DNA of 54,360 nucleotides from Gammaproteobacteria bacterium. Its GTDB lineage: Bacteria > Pseudomonadota > Gammaproteobacteria > SZUA-229. Made by a program: the position numbers and the translations under genes. Position 1 is the first letter of the stretch, and each line of letters starts with the position of its first letter. The stretch is from NCBI GenBank assembly GCA_030595325.1, contig JAUVDN010000005.1:1-54360 (forward strand), read 5' to 3'. Below the pieces are notes generated by a model. It saw only the letters and a list, made by a program, of their open reading frames with translations, ran no database searches and was not told where the DNA came from. Positions 31,358-44,301 of the stretch are shown piece after piece.

Positions 31358-31582
31358 TTGTCACAGGATGCGCTGGACTCTAATTATTTTTACGGTGGAG
31401 ACACTTATTTAGATTGTGATTTAACCAGTATAAAAAGAGGGAATTACCATGCAGGTCTTACTTACAGTTATGCAATAAATTTAAATCACATTATAAGATT
31501 TTTAGCACATAAAGGTGTTACTACACGTTTAGGTAGCGACTCTAATATCTACTGTGTTGGCTGGTCTTATCGATGGAAATAA
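31358..31582 (+). pseudogene. C-terminal remnant of an outer-membrane beta-barrel transporter-like (phenol MetA-pathway/PF13557-type) protein
   Basis: Only a TTG start; YHAGLTYSYAINLNHIIRFLAHKGVTTRLGSDSNIYCVGWSYRWK resembles the barrel C-terminus (TTRxGsDfd...W.YRW); no upstream coding portion. Confidence 0.5.
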
Positions 31583-31598
31583 AAGTTTTAAATGAATA

Positions 31599-32180
31599 TT
31601 AATTCGACTTCTTAACAAACTTTGTCAATATAACAATACGTTGACCTTCAATTTTTCCTTCTATATGCTCAGGATTATCATCTACTAAAGAGATTCCGCG
31701 TACAGCTGTTCCACGCTTCGCAGTAAAGTTTGCACCTTTAACGCTCAAGTCTTTAATTAATGTCACGCTATCACCTGCTACGAGTACGGCACCATTGCTG
31801 TCCAGATGCTTTACCTCTCTCTCTGAATTCTGATCTTCACCTGTTGCCTTCGCCCAGGCTAAAGTCTCATCATCAAGATATAACATTTCTAATAAATCTT
31901 GTGGCCAACCTTCATCCTTCAAACGCGTAAGCATACGCCAGGCTAATATTTGTACCGCTGGCGTCTGGCTCCACATACTGTCATTTAAACAACGCCAGTG
32001 ATTAACATCCATTATTTCGGGGTTTTCAATTTGATTTCTACAGTTGCCACATAACAAAACACTGTCATCCACTGTAGCTTTAGATTCTGGTGGCACTTCA
32101 TATACTGTTAGTTTGTCTGCTGCACTACAAAGTTCACATTTTGAATCACTGCGCACATTTAAAGATTCTTCAACTGACAT
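31599..32180 (-). CDS. PhnA/YjdM family zinc-ribbon protein
   Basis: CELCSAADKLTVYEVPP...LLCGNCRNQI; C-terminal LDSNGAVLVAGDSVTLIKDLSVKGANFTAKRGTAVRGI. Confidence 0.92.
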   Translation of the reverse strand: MSVEESLNVRSDSKCELCSAADKLTVYEVPPESKATVDDSVLLCGNCRNQIENPEIMDVNHWRCLNDSMWSQTPAVQILAWRMLTRLKDEGWPQDLLEMLYLDDETLAWAKATGEDQNSEREVKHLDSNGAVLVAGDSVTLIKDLSVKGANFTAKRGTAVRGISLVDDNPEHIEGKIEGQRIVILTKFVKKSN

Positions 32181-32228
32181 GTATTTACTCTTAACTTTCT
32201 ATATCTAAAATTTAAATATATTTATTAT

Positions 32229-33701
32229 TTAAATTCCCAGCTCATTCCAGATTTCATCGATACGAGTTTTTATTTCTTCGTCCATCTTTATCGGTACGCC
32301 CCATTCTCTATCGGTTTCACCCGGCAACTTATTGGTTGCGTCAATACCAACTTTAGAACCTAAACCAGAAACTGGTGATGCAAAATCTAAATAATCAATA
32401 GGTGTGTTTTCTACCATCGTAAAATCACGTGCAGGATCAACGCGGGTACTCATTGCCCAGATAACATCTTGCCAGTCCCGAGTATTAACGTCATCATCCA
32501 CAACGATAACAAATTTGGTATACATGAATTGTCGCAAGTATGACCAGACCCCCATCATTACGCGTTTAGCGTGTCCTGGATATTGTTTTTTCATACTGAC
32601 AACCGCTACGCGATAGGAGCATCCTTCAGGCGGCAGATAAAAATCAATTATTTCAGGAAACTGTTTCTGTAATATTGGTATAAAAACTTCGTTTAACGCA
32701 ACGCCTAATATCGCCGGTTCATCCGGAGGTCTTCCTGTATAAGTACTGTGATAAATAGGATCTTTACGATGTGTGATGCGCTCGATAGTAAAAACCGGAA
32801 ACATCTCTGTTTCATTGTAATACCCGGTGTGATCACCATAAGGTCCTTCTTCAGCTACTTCGTCAGGGTAAATGTAACCTTCCAAAATATATTCAGCTGA
32901 TGCCGGTACCTGTAACTCTTCCAGACCTTCTAAAGCACATTTTACAACTTCAGTTTTACTGCCGCGTAATAAACCAGCAAAACCATACTCAGATAAAGAA
33001 TCGGGGACTGGAGTAACAGCTGCCAATATTGTTGCCGGGTCTGCACCTAAAGCAACGGCTATTGGAAACGGTTTACCGGGGTGATGTTCTTGCCATTCTT
33101 TAAAATCTAACGCACCACCACGTTGCGCCAACCAACGCATAATGACTTTATTTTTAGCGATAACCTGCTGTCGATAAATACCTAAATTCTGGCGTTCTTT
33201 TTCAGGGCCTTTTGTTACTACTAATCCCCAGGTAATTAACGGCGCAACATCTCCTGGCCAACATGTTTGTATCGGAATATTATTGAGATCAACTTGTTCT
33301 TTTTCAAATACGATTTGTTGGCATGGCGCTTTCTTAATTTCTTTAGGCGCCATGTTTAATACCTGTTTAAAAATAGGCATTTTTTCCCAGGCATCTTTTA
33401 AACCTTTGGGCGGATCAGGTTCTTTTAAAAAAGCGAGTAACTTTCCAACTTCACGAAGTGCTTCAATAGAATCTTCACCCATGCCCATCGCTACGCGTTC
33501 AGTTGTTCCAAAAAGATTAGCTAAAATAGGAACTGAAGAATTTTTTACATTTTCGAATAATAACGCGGGACCTTGCTGTCTTAAGGTGCGGTCACATATT
33601 TCAGTAATTTCAAGATAGGGATCAACCTCAACGCTAATACGTTTTAACAGGTTTTTCTTTTCCAACTGTTCAATAAAATCGCGAAGATCGTTATATTTCA
33701 T
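32229..33701 (-). CDS. ubiD: 4-hydroxy-3-polyprenylbenzoate decarboxylase UbiD
   Basis: [76 protein letters not shown]. Confidence 0.96.
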   Translation of the reverse strand: MKYNDLRDFIEQLEKKNLLKRISVEVDPYLEITEICDRTLRQQGPALLFENVKNSSVPILANLFGTTERVAMGMGEDSIEALREVGKLLAFLKEPDPPKGLKDAWEKMPIFKQVLNMAPKEIKKAPCQQIVFEKEQVDLNNIPIQTCWPGDVAPLITWGLVVTKGPEKERQNLGIYRQQVIAKNKVIMRWLAQRGGALDFKEWQEHHPGKPFPIAVALGADPATILAAVTPVPDSLSEYGFAGLLRGSKTEVVKCALEGLEELQVPASAEYILEGYIYPDEVAEEGPYGDHTGYYNETEMFPVFTIERITHRKDPIYHSTYTGRPPDEPAILGVALNEVFIPILQKQFPEIIDFYLPPEGCSYRVAVVSMKKQYPGHAKRVMMGVWSYLRQFMYTKFVIVVDDDVNTRDWQDVIWAMSTRVDPARDFTMVENTPIDYLDFASPVSGLGSKVGIDATNKLPGETDREWGVPIKMDEEIKTRIDEIWNELGI

Positions 33702-33791
33702 TTTAGTGTTAGTTTATCTACATGGATGCAGGAACAACTTTTTGCATGAAGAGAATATGTTAAAAAATGAGTTTTTAAAACAATAAAGTTT

Positions 33792-36218
<2,427 letters not shown>

Positions 36219-36234
36219 TTATTTGAACTACCGC

Positions 36235-36260
36235 ATTATATCAGGTCTTTCAACCTGATA
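36235..36260 (-). promoter_or_regulatory. Putative gyrB promoter: perfect TATAAT -10 plus 8-bp inverted repeat TATCAGGT-N6-ACCTGATA
   Basis: Minus-strand TATAAT at 36240-36235, 29 bp from the gyrB ATG; hairpin at 36239-36260; no strong -35. Confidence 0.45.
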
Positions 36261-36308
36261 AGCAAAACTACACTAATAATCCAGCAATAATTTACCTGCC
36301 TCGATAAA

Positions 36309-37388
36309 TTACTCAAGTTCAGTTAATTCACCATGTTCCACGTGGAACACTTTTTTATTGTGCCAGGATGATAAGTCTATTTGATGTTTTTCAATTGCTG
36401 TTAAAAATAATTGAATATTCATTTTTGAAAGCACTGATAATATTTTATTGCGGTGTGTTGAATCTAGTTCAGCAGCCAGATCGTCGTATAACAAGACACA
36501 AGATTTATTGCTGGCTTCAGTAAACTGCATAGCTTGAGAGAGACGCATCAATGCAACCAGAGTTTTTTGCTGACCTCTGGATATACATGTTTGAGCAGAT
36601 TGACCATTAACTTTAATGGTAATTTCAGCTCTATGCGGTCCGTAATAGGTGTAACCTTTCAGCCGTTCTTTTTGTATATTTTCCTCAAGTAAATCACCTA
36701 AGTCTTTATCTGCAGGCCAGCCACGTCTATATTCAATTGAAACTATGTCATTTTCAAAGAATTGATTAGTTAACAAAGTTAGATAAACAGAGAGCTTAGT
36801 AAAGTATTGTTCACGTAGCTGATCAATATAATGCGCTGTATTATTTATTTCTTTATTCCATAGCTGACAGATATCAACCTTTTGTTTAGATTTCAAAGCG
36901 GCATTACGCTGCATTAATGCTTTTTTAAAGCGTTGCCAGGCTTGAAAAAAACCATGTTCCACGTGGAACACTCCCCAATCAAGAAACTGACGTCTTTGAG
37001 AAGGACTTCCAGTAATTAATTTATAACTATCAGGATGAATAGCTAATACTGGAAATTGAGCAGCGATATCAGACACGCGTTTTACTGGTTGTTTATTAAC
37101 TCGAATTTCAGATTTATTACGGCTACGACGTATACCGAAGGGAATTTGTAAATTATCAAATGTTTCAATATTAGCGACAAGCTGTAAATATGGGCTTTGT
37201 CTTAATATCAGATCAGATATATGTTGTGTACGAAATGAACGGACATGACTGAGATAATAGATTGCTTCAAGTAAACTGGTTTTACCTGAGGCATTATCAC
37301 CTAGAATCAAATTAACACCTGAAACAGGGGTTAATTGAGTATCTTGAAGATTTCTAAAATTTTTTATTTGAAGTTGCGCTAATCTCAT
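36309..37388 (-). CDS. recF: DNA replication/repair protein RecF
   Basis: MRLAQLQIKNFRNL, LILGDNASGKTSLLEAIYYLS, LKGYTYYGPHRAEI, SRGQQKTLVALMRLSQA, LLYDDLAAELD. Confidence 0.97.
   Translation of the reverse strand: MRLAQLQIKNFRNLQDTQLTPVSGVNLILGDNASGKTSLLEAIYYLSHVRSFRTQHISDLILRQSPYLQLVANIETFDNLQIPFGIRRSRNKSEIRVNKQPVKRVSDIAAQFPVLAIHPDSYKLITGSPSQRRQFLDWGVFHVEHGFFQAWQRFKKALMQRNAALKSKQKVDICQLWNKEINNTAHYIDQLREQYFTKLSVYLTLLTNQFFENDIVSIEYRRGWPADKDLGDLLEENIQKERLKGYTYYGPHRAEITIKVNGQSAQTCISRGQQKTLVALMRLSQAMQFTEASNKSCVLLYDDLAAELDSTHRNKILSVLSKMNIQLFLTAIEKHQIDLSSWHNKKVFHVEHGELTELE
36334..36349. promoter_or_regulatory. parS: parS site (ParB-binding palindrome)
   Basis: Perfect 16-bp palindrome TGTTCCACGTGGAACA, inside the 3' end of recF near oriC. 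Confidence 0.92.
36955..36970. promoter_or_regulatory. parS: parS site (ParB-binding palindrome)
   Basis: Second perfect TGTTCCACGTGGAACA, internal to recF. Confidence 0.92.
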
Positions 37389-37420
37389 GACAAAGTCGCA
37401 GTCTCAAAAAAGATAAAAAA

Positions 37421-38521
37421 CTATAAACGCATCGGCATAATGACGTATTTACAATCAGTCTGGTCAGGATAGGTCAATAAAAAACTGCTATTAGAATCAC
37501 GTAATGATGCTTGCACCATATCAGAGTTAGTAACGTTAAGTACATCCAACATGTAGTTAACATTAAAACCTATTTCAATATCATCACCTGCATAGACGAC
37601 TTCCTGTTCAACATCAGCCTCTTCCTGGTCTGGATTTTGTGCTTGAAGTTTTATTAGATTATTTTCTAAAATTAAACGAATGCCGCGATATTTTTCATTT
37701 GATAAAATAGATGCTCTAATCAATGCTTGGCGTAATTGGTCTCTATCAGCAGTGATTATATTGCCACCTTCTTCTGGCATAACTCTATTGTAATCAGGAA
37801 AACGACCATCAATTAATTTTGAAGTAAACCTGATTTCATTGAATTCAGCCTGCAAATGATTGCTGCCAAGAATAATTTTTACGGTTTCATCTGTGTCATT
37901 GAGTAGACGGATAAGCTCTAATACGCCTTTACGTGGCAGTATAACTTGCTTGATATCTGGAATATCGGCATTGGTTTCTTTTTCACAATAAGCTAATCGA
38001 TGTCCGTCAGTTGCTACTGCTCGTAAATTGTTGGCACTGACCTCTAACATTAATCCGTTTAAATAGTAGCGAACATCCTGTTGTGCCATTGCAAAGGCTG
38101 TTTTATCAATTAAATCATGTAGTGTATGTTGCGTGATCTCAAATTCATAAACACTGTTTATTTCATCTAAAGCAGGAAAATCATTCGCCGGTAAAGTAGC
38201 TAGTGTAAAACGGCTTCTACCTGATTGGACTAGAGCTTTATTATCTTTTACAGAAAAGTTAATTATTGCTTCATTAGGTAGTGATTTACATATATCAAGA
38301 AGTTTACGTGCAGGTACTGTTATTTCTCCTATTTCATCAACAACCATTGATATTTGACTGACTAATTCAATTTCTAAATCAGTCGCAGTCAAAGTTAAAG
38401 TATTATCTGTTGCTCTTAATAAAACATTAGATAATGCTGGCATGGTTTGCCGTTTTTCTACTGCACCTATTATTTGTTGAAGAGGATTGAGTAATGTTTC
38501 CTTTTCGATTTGAAGTTTCAT
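37421..38521 (-). CDS. dnaN: DNA polymerase III beta clamp
   Basis: MKLQIEKETLLNPLQQIIGAVEKRQTMPALSNVLL; DGHRLAYCE; C-terminal YVIMPMRL. Confidence 0.98.
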   Translation of the reverse strand: MKLQIEKETLLNPLQQIIGAVEKRQTMPALSNVLLRATDNTLTLTATDLEIELVSQISMVVDEIGEITVPARKLLDICKSLPNEAIINFSVKDNKALVQSGRSRFTLATLPANDFPALDEINSVYEFEITQHTLHDLIDKTAFAMAQQDVRYYLNGLMLEVSANNLRAVATDGHRLAYCEKETNADIPDIKQVILPRKGVLELIRLLNDTDETVKIILGSNHLQAEFNEIRFTSKLIDGRFPDYNRVMPEEGGNIITADRDQLRQALIRASILSNEKYRGIRLILENNLIKLQAQNPDQEEADVEQEVVYAGDDIEIGFNVNYMLDVLNVTNSDMVQASLRDSNSSFLLTYPDQTDCKYVIMPMRL

Positions 38522-38770
38522 GCCATGCCCTATATATATTTATTATCTTTTATATATCTATATTATTGTTATTATTAGTATCACTTTTTTATGTGGATAA
38601 GTCTAATAAAGTTTTACTTATCAAGTAGTTAACGCGTTAAAATAAAACGGTAAAAGTCTTAGTATCATCTATTTTATCTGTAGACGAATTGTGGATAAGT
38701 TTTTTAGTTATTATTGTTTACAGTTTGTACATTATAATTTAACAAGTTATACACAGCTTTTTCTTTATTT
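38522..38770. other. oriC: Candidate oriC (dnaN-dnaA spacer): DnaA boxes and AT-rich unwinding element
   Basis: Perfect boxes TGTGGATAA at 38592-38600 and 38690-38698; TTATACACA at 38747-38755; very AT-rich 38530-38591 with TAA-triplet run on the minus strand. Confidence 0.65.
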
Positions 38771-40129
38771 TTAGTTGCTCAAAATTCGAATCATATTTTT
38801 ATAATCTTCATAGATTTTGTTATCAGATTCTCTTAATTCTGCAATTTTTTTACAGCCGTGTATTACTGTTGTATGGTCTCTGCCGCCAAATGCAGCGCCT
38901 ATTTCAGGCAGGCTATGATTTGTTAATTCTTTAGATAGCGCCATTGCCAGTTGTCTTGGACGAGTTATAGAGCGGCTACGACGATTAGAATGTAAATCTG
39001 AAGTACGTATTTTGTAATATTCAGCGACTGTTTTTTGAATATTATCTATGGTAATAGTGCGTTCTTGTATGGCAATTAAATCACGTAATGCTTCTTTGGC
39101 AAACTCGAGGGTAATCGGTGAAGCAGTAAAGTTTGCGGTCGCTAATACTCGTCTGAAAGCACCTTCTAGCTCACGAATATTGGAACGAATTCTTTTTGCA
39201 ATGAAGAAAGCTACTTCACTGGGTAAATCAATACCGGCTTCTTCAGCTTTCTTTTGCAGAATGGCTACCCTTGTTTCCAGTTCAGGGGGATCTATACAGA
39301 CCGGTAATCCCCAGCCAAAACGTGATTTTAATCGCTCTTCCAGGCCTTCCACTTCTTTTGGGTAGCGGTCACAGGTTAAAATAATCTGACTGCCACCTTC
39401 CAATAAAGCATTGAAAGTGTGAAAAAATTCTTCTTGTGAGCGTTCCTTGCCGGCAAAAAACTGAATATCATCGACTAAAATAGCATCCAGAGAGCGGTAG
39501 TGCTGTTTAAAAGCATCAATAGCGTTGTGTTGTAATGCTTTTACCATGTGGCTAACAAAACGCTCAGAATGGATGTAGGTTATGCGAGCTCCCGGATTTT
39601 TTTGTAGCATCATATTACCCACAGCATGCATCAGATGGGTTTTACCTAAACCGACACCACCATAAAAAAACAAAGGGTTATATGATGAACCAGGGTTTTC
39701 AGACACCTGGATAGAGGCCGCTTTTGCTAATTGATTAGATTTACCTTCAACAAAGTTATCAAAGGTAAAAAGCGGATTAATGTTGTGTTCTACAAAAGAT
39801 TGTTCAGCCTGAACTTTATTATTGCTTAAAAAAGCTTCTGTTCTTGGTCGTTCTAGAGGGGCAGCATTCTTAACAGGTGTTTTGTTTTGACTGCCAATTT
39901 CGATATTTAATTGAACAGATTGTTCAGCATCAATATCAAGTAAAATAGATTGAATTTTCTCATGAAAATTCTTTTTTACCCAGTCTTGAACAAAGCGATT
40001 AGGCGCTAAAAGTTTTATTTGATTGTTTTCTTCGATCACCTGAAGAGGTCTGATCCAGGTATTAAGTTGTTGATCTGTAAGCTCTAGTTCTAATCGTTGT
40101 AAGCAATTGGACCACATCGTTTTGCTCAC
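38771..40129 (-). CDS. dnaA: Chromosomal replication initiator DnaA
   Basis: [62 protein letters not shown]. Confidence 0.98.
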   Translation of the reverse strand: MSKTMWSNCLQRLELELTDQQLNTWIRPLQVIEENNQIKLLAPNRFVQDWVKKNFHEKIQSILLDIDAEQSVQLNIEIGSQNKTPVKNAAPLERPRTEAFLSNNKVQAEQSFVEHNINPLFTFDNFVEGKSNQLAKAASIQVSENPGSSYNPLFFYGGVGLGKTHLMHAVGNMMLQKNPGARITYIHSERFVSHMVKALQHNAIDAFKQHYRSLDAILVDDIQFFAGKERSQEEFFHTFNALLEGGSQIILTCDRYPKEVEGLEERLKSRFGWGLPVCIDPPELETRVAILQKKAEEAGIDLPSEVAFFIAKRIRSNIRELEGAFRRVLATANFTASPITLEFAKEALRDLIAIQERTITIDNIQKTVAEYYKIRTSDLHSNRRSRSITRPRQLAMALSKELTNHSLPEIGAAFGGRDHTTVIHGCKKIAELRESDNKIYEDYKNMIRILSN

Positions 40130-40222
40130 TCAGATTAACCTCTCACATAGCTGATGAATCACTACAATACGGTGAATGATTCGAATTTATTGGGGGATTG
40201 ATTCTATACTGGATGCCCATAC

Positions 40223-40231
40223 TTATCCACA
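40223..40231 (+). promoter_or_regulatory. DnaA box in the dnaA-rpmH spacer
   Basis: Perfect TTATCCACA. Confidence 0.75.
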
Positions 40232-40398
40232 AGCGAACGGTAATATAGTCCTTATAATTTAGGCAAAGCGCGCTAAATGTTTAAAAACAACCAATTAAAA
40301 TAACTGTAGAAAAGGGGATAAATAGTTTTGACTAAAGTGTTGATTATACGTAAAATGCCCGGCTCGCTTAAACATTGATATTATTAGGTTTTATAGTC

Positions 40399-40533
40399 AT
40401 GAAAAGAACATTTCAACCAAGCTGTCTAAAACGTGCCAGATCTCATGGTTTTCGTGCGCGTAGTCGTACTGTTGGCGGTCGTAAAGTATTAAAGGCCCGC
40501 CGTGCAAAAGGTCGTCATAGCTTAACCGTATAG
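40399..40533 (+). CDS. rpmH: 50S ribosomal protein L34, not in the ORF track
   Basis: [44 protein letters not shown] (44 aa). Confidence 0.98.
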   Translation: MKRTFQPSCLKRARSHGFRARSRTVGGRKVLKARRAKGRHSLTV

Positions 40534-40656
40534 CCTAATCTTTCATTATTAGTGCTTTTTTAAAGAGTTCTGATGTTTAGTTTTTAGGATAAGTTTAGGG
40601 CCAGCTGTAAAAAATTTCTGGCTCAGTTTAAATCCTAGAATTTTACATTAGCTCTG

Positions 40657-41022
40657 GTGCATGTAATGCAACTGCCTAAACATGCCAAGTTGTTAAAAGC
40701 CGCAGACTATAATCGCGTTTTTGACAAACCTGCCCGCTCCTCGGATCGGTATTTTACCGTTCTAGCTCGACCAAACAATATGCAAAATTCACGTTTGGGT
40801 ATGGCGTTCTCAAAGAAAAAAGTAAAGCTTGCTGTCGCGCGAAATCGATTAAAAAGAATTTCACGTGAAAGCTTTAGACTTACACAGTTATCAGAAGAGA
40901 AAATTAATGCTGATTATATTGTGTTAGCTGGTGGGCAATGTGCAGTAGCGACCAATCAGCAGTTATTTCATTCATTGGAAAAACACTGGCAACAACTAAA
41001 TATAAAATGCGAAGAATTATAA
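40657..41022 (+). CDS. rnpA: Ribonuclease P protein component (start may be 40666)
   Basis: LLKAADYNRVFDKPARSSDRYFTVLARPN; AVARNRLKRISRESFRL. Confidence 0.94.
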   Translation: MHVMQLPKHAKLLKAADYNRVFDKPARSSDRYFTVLARPNNMQNSRLGMAFSKKKVKLAVARNRLKRISRESFRLTQLSEEKINADYIVLAGGQCAVATNQQLFHSLEKHWQQLNIKCEEL

Positions 41023-41246
41023 TTTTTATTATTCGTGGCTATCAGTATTTAATTAGTCCCTTTATGGCGCCTAGCTGTCGCTATACACCAAGCTGTTCAA
41101 ATTATGCTATCGAAGCATTCCAGCGGTTCGGTTTTTTTCGTGGTTTTATATTGGCAACACGCCGTATTATCACATGTCATCCATGGGGGCAGTGTGGTCA
41201 TGATCCTGTACCAACCTCTTTTACATTAAAAAGAACAATTAAATAA
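41007..41246 (+). CDS. yidD: Membrane protein insertion efficiency factor YidD (start revised from 40938)
   Basis: MRRIIIFIIRGYQYLISPFMAPSCRYTPSCSNYAIEAFQRFG...CHPWGQCGHDPVP; overlaps the rnpA 3' end by 16 nt. Confidence 0.94.
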   Translation: MRRIIIFIIRGYQYLISPFMAPSCRYTPSCSNYAIEAFQRFGFFRGFILATRRIITCHPWGQCGHDPVPTSFTLKRTIK

Positions 41247-41270
41247 TAATTATTTTGGAACAAAAGCATA

Positions 41271-42911
41271 ATGGGTAATCATCGCGTACTTTTATATTTC
41301 ACACTGTTTTTCATTATCTATATGATATGGGCGCAGTGGCAAATAGAATATGGTCCAAAACCTGTGCCTGTCGCTGAACAAACGCAGCAAAGCAACGGTG
41401 GCTTATTAAGCAGCGAAGATATTCCGCTGGCGGTTACTAGTGAAAATGGCAAACAGTCAATTTCCCCAGTTATTGATGATGTTGCTGTTAGTGAAAAAAT
41501 TACAGTAATTACAGACATTCTGGAAATAGAAATTGATACCAAAGGCGGTGATGTAAGTCGAGTTGTATTACGTGACTATTCTGTAACTGCTGAAGCACCA
41601 GAAGAAAAACTTGTTTTACTTACAGATGCAAAAGTTAACTACCAGGTGGCTCAATCAGGCCTTGTATCAGTAAATAAAGGAGCGGCGCCTTCACATAATG
41701 CTATTTATAAAAGTGAGAGAAGCGAATACCGCTTAGCAGAAGGCACAGACATCATCGAAGTCCCTCTCTATTGGGAAAATAATGACGGCGTAAAAGTCAA
41801 AAAAGTTTTAACGTTTAAACGTGACGATTATGTGATCGATGTAAATTATTACATTACAGCAGGCGAGCAGAATTGGAGCGGCAGTGATTACATGCAGATA
41901 ACGCGTTCGCGTCCAGTAGAAGCAAATAGTAATGCCTTTATTCGAACCTATACTGGTGGCGTTGTATATAATGAAGAAATCAAATATGAAAAATATGATT
42001 TTGATGATATCGCCGATGAAAATTTAAACTATCAATTAAATGATGGTTGGTTTGCCATGATTCAGCACTACTTTTTAGCTGCCTGGATACCTGAATCTGG
42101 AAAAGATAATTTATATTTCAGCCGCTATAATCGAAATATTGATCATTATACGGTTGGCGCGCGTACATCAGCAATATCAATTGATGCGGGTCAAGAGGGT
42201 GAGATTACTTCGCGTTTAGTTGTTGGTCCTAAATTACAATATAGACTTGAAGAAACAGAACCAGGTTTAGACTTAACCGTTGACTATGGCATTCTCACCA
42301 TATTTGCTAAACCATTATTTTGGTTGTTAAACGCGTTTAATGATATTTTTGATAACTGGGGCTGGGCAATTATATTTTTGACGATAACAGTTAAAGCTAT
42401 TTTCTATAAGTTATCAGAGATGAGCTACAAATCGATGGCAAAAATGCGCAAAGTTGCTCCGCGCATTAAAAAGATGAAGGAACAATTTGGTGATGATCGT
42501 CAGGCGATGAGCAAGGCGATGATGGAGATGTATAAACGGGAAAAAATTAACCCGATGGGTGGTTGTTTTCCTATCCTTGTACAGATGCCGGTATTTATAT
42601 CTCTGTACTGGGTACTGCTCGAAAGTGTCGAGATGCGTCACGCACCATTTATTCTTTGGTTAACGAACCTTACAGAAAAAGACCCATATTTTGTATTGCC
42701 TGTATTAATGGGTATCTCAATGTTTATCCAGCAGAAATTGAACCCTGCACCGATAGATCCTATTCAGCAAAAAGTATTTCAGATACTGCCTTTTGCTTTT
42801 ACCATCATGTTTGCCTTCTTCCCATCGGGTCTAGTGCTCTACTGGGTAGTTAATAATATACTGTCGATAGCGCAGCAATACGTTATAACCAAGCGCATAG
42901 AGAATAGTTAA
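41271..42911 (+). CDS. yidC: Membrane protein insertase YidC
   Basis: N-terminal TM, periplasmic domain, PMGGCFPILVQMPVFISLYWVLLESVEMRHAPF, FPSGLVLYWVVNNILSIAQQY. Confidence 0.98.
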   Translation: MGNHRVLLYFTLFFIIYMIWAQWQIEYGPKPVPVAEQTQQSNGGLLSSEDIPLAVTSENGKQSISPVIDDVAVSEKITVITDILEIEIDTKGGDVSRVVLRDYSVTAEAPEEKLVLLTDAKVNYQVAQSGLVSVNKGAAPSHNAIYKSERSEYRLAEGTDIIEVPLYWENNDGVKVKKVLTFKRDDYVIDVNYYITAGEQNWSGSDYMQITRSRPVEANSNAFIRTYTGGVVYNEEIKYEKYDFDDIADENLNYQLNDGWFAMIQHYFLAAWIPESGKDNLYFSRYNRNIDHYTVGARTSAISIDAGQEGEITSRLVVGPKLQYRLEETEPGLDLTVDYGILTIFAKPLFWLLNAFNDIFDNWGWAIIFLTITVKAIFYKLSEMSYKSMAKMRKVAPRIKKMKEQFGDDRQAMSKAMMEMYKREKINPMGGCFPILVQMPVFISLYWVLLESVEMRHAPFILWLTNLTEKDPYFVLPVLMGISMFIQQKLNPAPIDPIQQKVFQILPFAFTIMFAFFPSGLVLYWVVNNILSIAQQYVITKRIENS

Positions 42912-42931
42912 AGTAGATTAACTTATAGAAA

Positions 42932-44272
42932 ATGAATAACGATACCATCGCTGCCATTGCCACTCCTTCTGGTCAGGGTGGCGTTGGTATTATTCGTATC
43001 TCTGGCCCACAATCTGCGGGTATCGCTGAAAAAATTTCAGGTCTGTGCCCTGCTCCTCGTTTTGCTCATTACGGAGCATTTATCGATACAAATAAAGATA
43101 TTATTGATAGTGGCTTAACGCTCTATTTTAAAAAACCATTTTCATTTACAGGCGAAGATGTTGTCGAGTTACATGCGCACGGCGGCCCTGTTGTATTAGA
43201 TATATTACTAAAAGAAATTTTACAGTACGATGTTCGCCCTGCACGCGCTGGTGAGTTTAGCGAGCGCGCATTCTTAAATGATAAGATAGATCTTACACAA
43301 GCTGAAGCGATAGCTGATTTAATAGCCGCGGACAGTGAACAGGCTGCGCGTGCAGCAACGCGTTCTTTACAGGGCGAGTTTTCAAATGTTATTCATCAGT
43401 TAGTCGAAGAATTAACACAGTTACGTATTTATGTGGAGTCGGCTCTGGACTTCCCGGAAGAAGAGATCGATTTTCTTGCCGACGATGCTATTGCTAGTAA
43501 GCTCTACTCTGTACGAGAAAAACTATCTACGGTAAAAAAATCAGCTCAGCAAGGCCGCCTGTTAAAAGAAGGTATGACAGTAGTTATTGCAGGGAAACCA
43601 AATGCGGGTAAATCTAGCTTGCTAAATCAGTTGGCAGGACAGGAGTCAGCAATTGTTACAGAGATAGCCGGAACAACGCGAGATATATTGCGAGAGCATA
43701 TACAGATAGATGGCCTACCCTTGCACATAATAGATACAGCCGGTTTGCGCGATAGCGATGATGTCATTGAGCAGGAAGGTGTTAAACGTGCAAAAAAGAT
43801 GATCGAAAAAGCGGATCGTGTATTGTTTGTTGTCGATATTAATGATGATAGAGCTGATAGTGAAAAAGTTTTATTAGAGTGTGTGCCCAAAGATATAGGG
43901 GTTACCACTATCTATAATAAAATAGATAAAAAAGAACAGAGTGCGAAAATTGCTGAAGATGGAAATGCTATCTATCTTTCAGCCAAGAGCGGATCCGGTA
44001 TAGATTTGCTTCGCCAACATTTAAAAAGCTGTATGGGATATAAACAAAAAAATGAAGGACAGTTTATTGCGCGCCGCCGCCACTTAGATGCCATTGATGT
44101 CGCCGAACAAAACCTGCATACGGCAGATATTAATTTACATGAGTTAAAAGCAGGTGAATTATTAGCTGAAGAATTAAAATTTGCCCAGCAAGCTTTATCT
44201 TCAATTACGGGTGAATTTAGCAGTGATGATCTGTTAGGCCGTATATTTACGGATTTTTGTATCGGTAAATAA
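42932..44272 (+). CDS. mnmE: tRNA modification GTPase MnmE
   Basis: [56 protein letters not shown]-terminal FCIGK. Confidence 0.98.
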   Translation: MNNDTIAAIATPSGQGGVGIIRISGPQSAGIAEKISGLCPAPRFAHYGAFIDTNKDIIDSGLTLYFKKPFSFTGEDVVELHAHGGPVVLDILLKEILQYDVRPARAGEFSERAFLNDKIDLTQAEAIADLIAADSEQAARAATRSLQGEFSNVIHQLVEELTQLRIYVESALDFPEEEIDFLADDAIASKLYSVREKLSTVKKSAQQGRLLKEGMTVVIAGKPNAGKSSLLNQLAGQESAIVTEIAGTTRDILREHIQIDGLPLHIIDTAGLRDSDDVIEQEGVKRAKKMIEKADRVLFVVDINDDRADSEKVLLECVPKDIGVTTIYNKIDKKEQSAKIAEDGNAIYLSAKSGSGIDLLRQHLKSCMGYKQKNEGQFIARRRHLDAIDVAEQNLHTADINLHELKAGELLAEELKFAQQALSSITGEFSSDDLLGRIFTDFCIGK

Positions 44273-44301
44273 TTTGTTGGTAAAAGTATGATTATCAGCT
44301 G

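Noticed and set aside
40859-40870. TTTCACGTGAAA in rnpA as a third parS site
   Set aside because: Only the inner 12 bp fit a parS-like palindrome, the outer bases do not match, and it differs from the TTCCACGTGGAA form in recF; the sequence also encodes conserved RnpA residues (ISRESFR), so coincidence is likelier.
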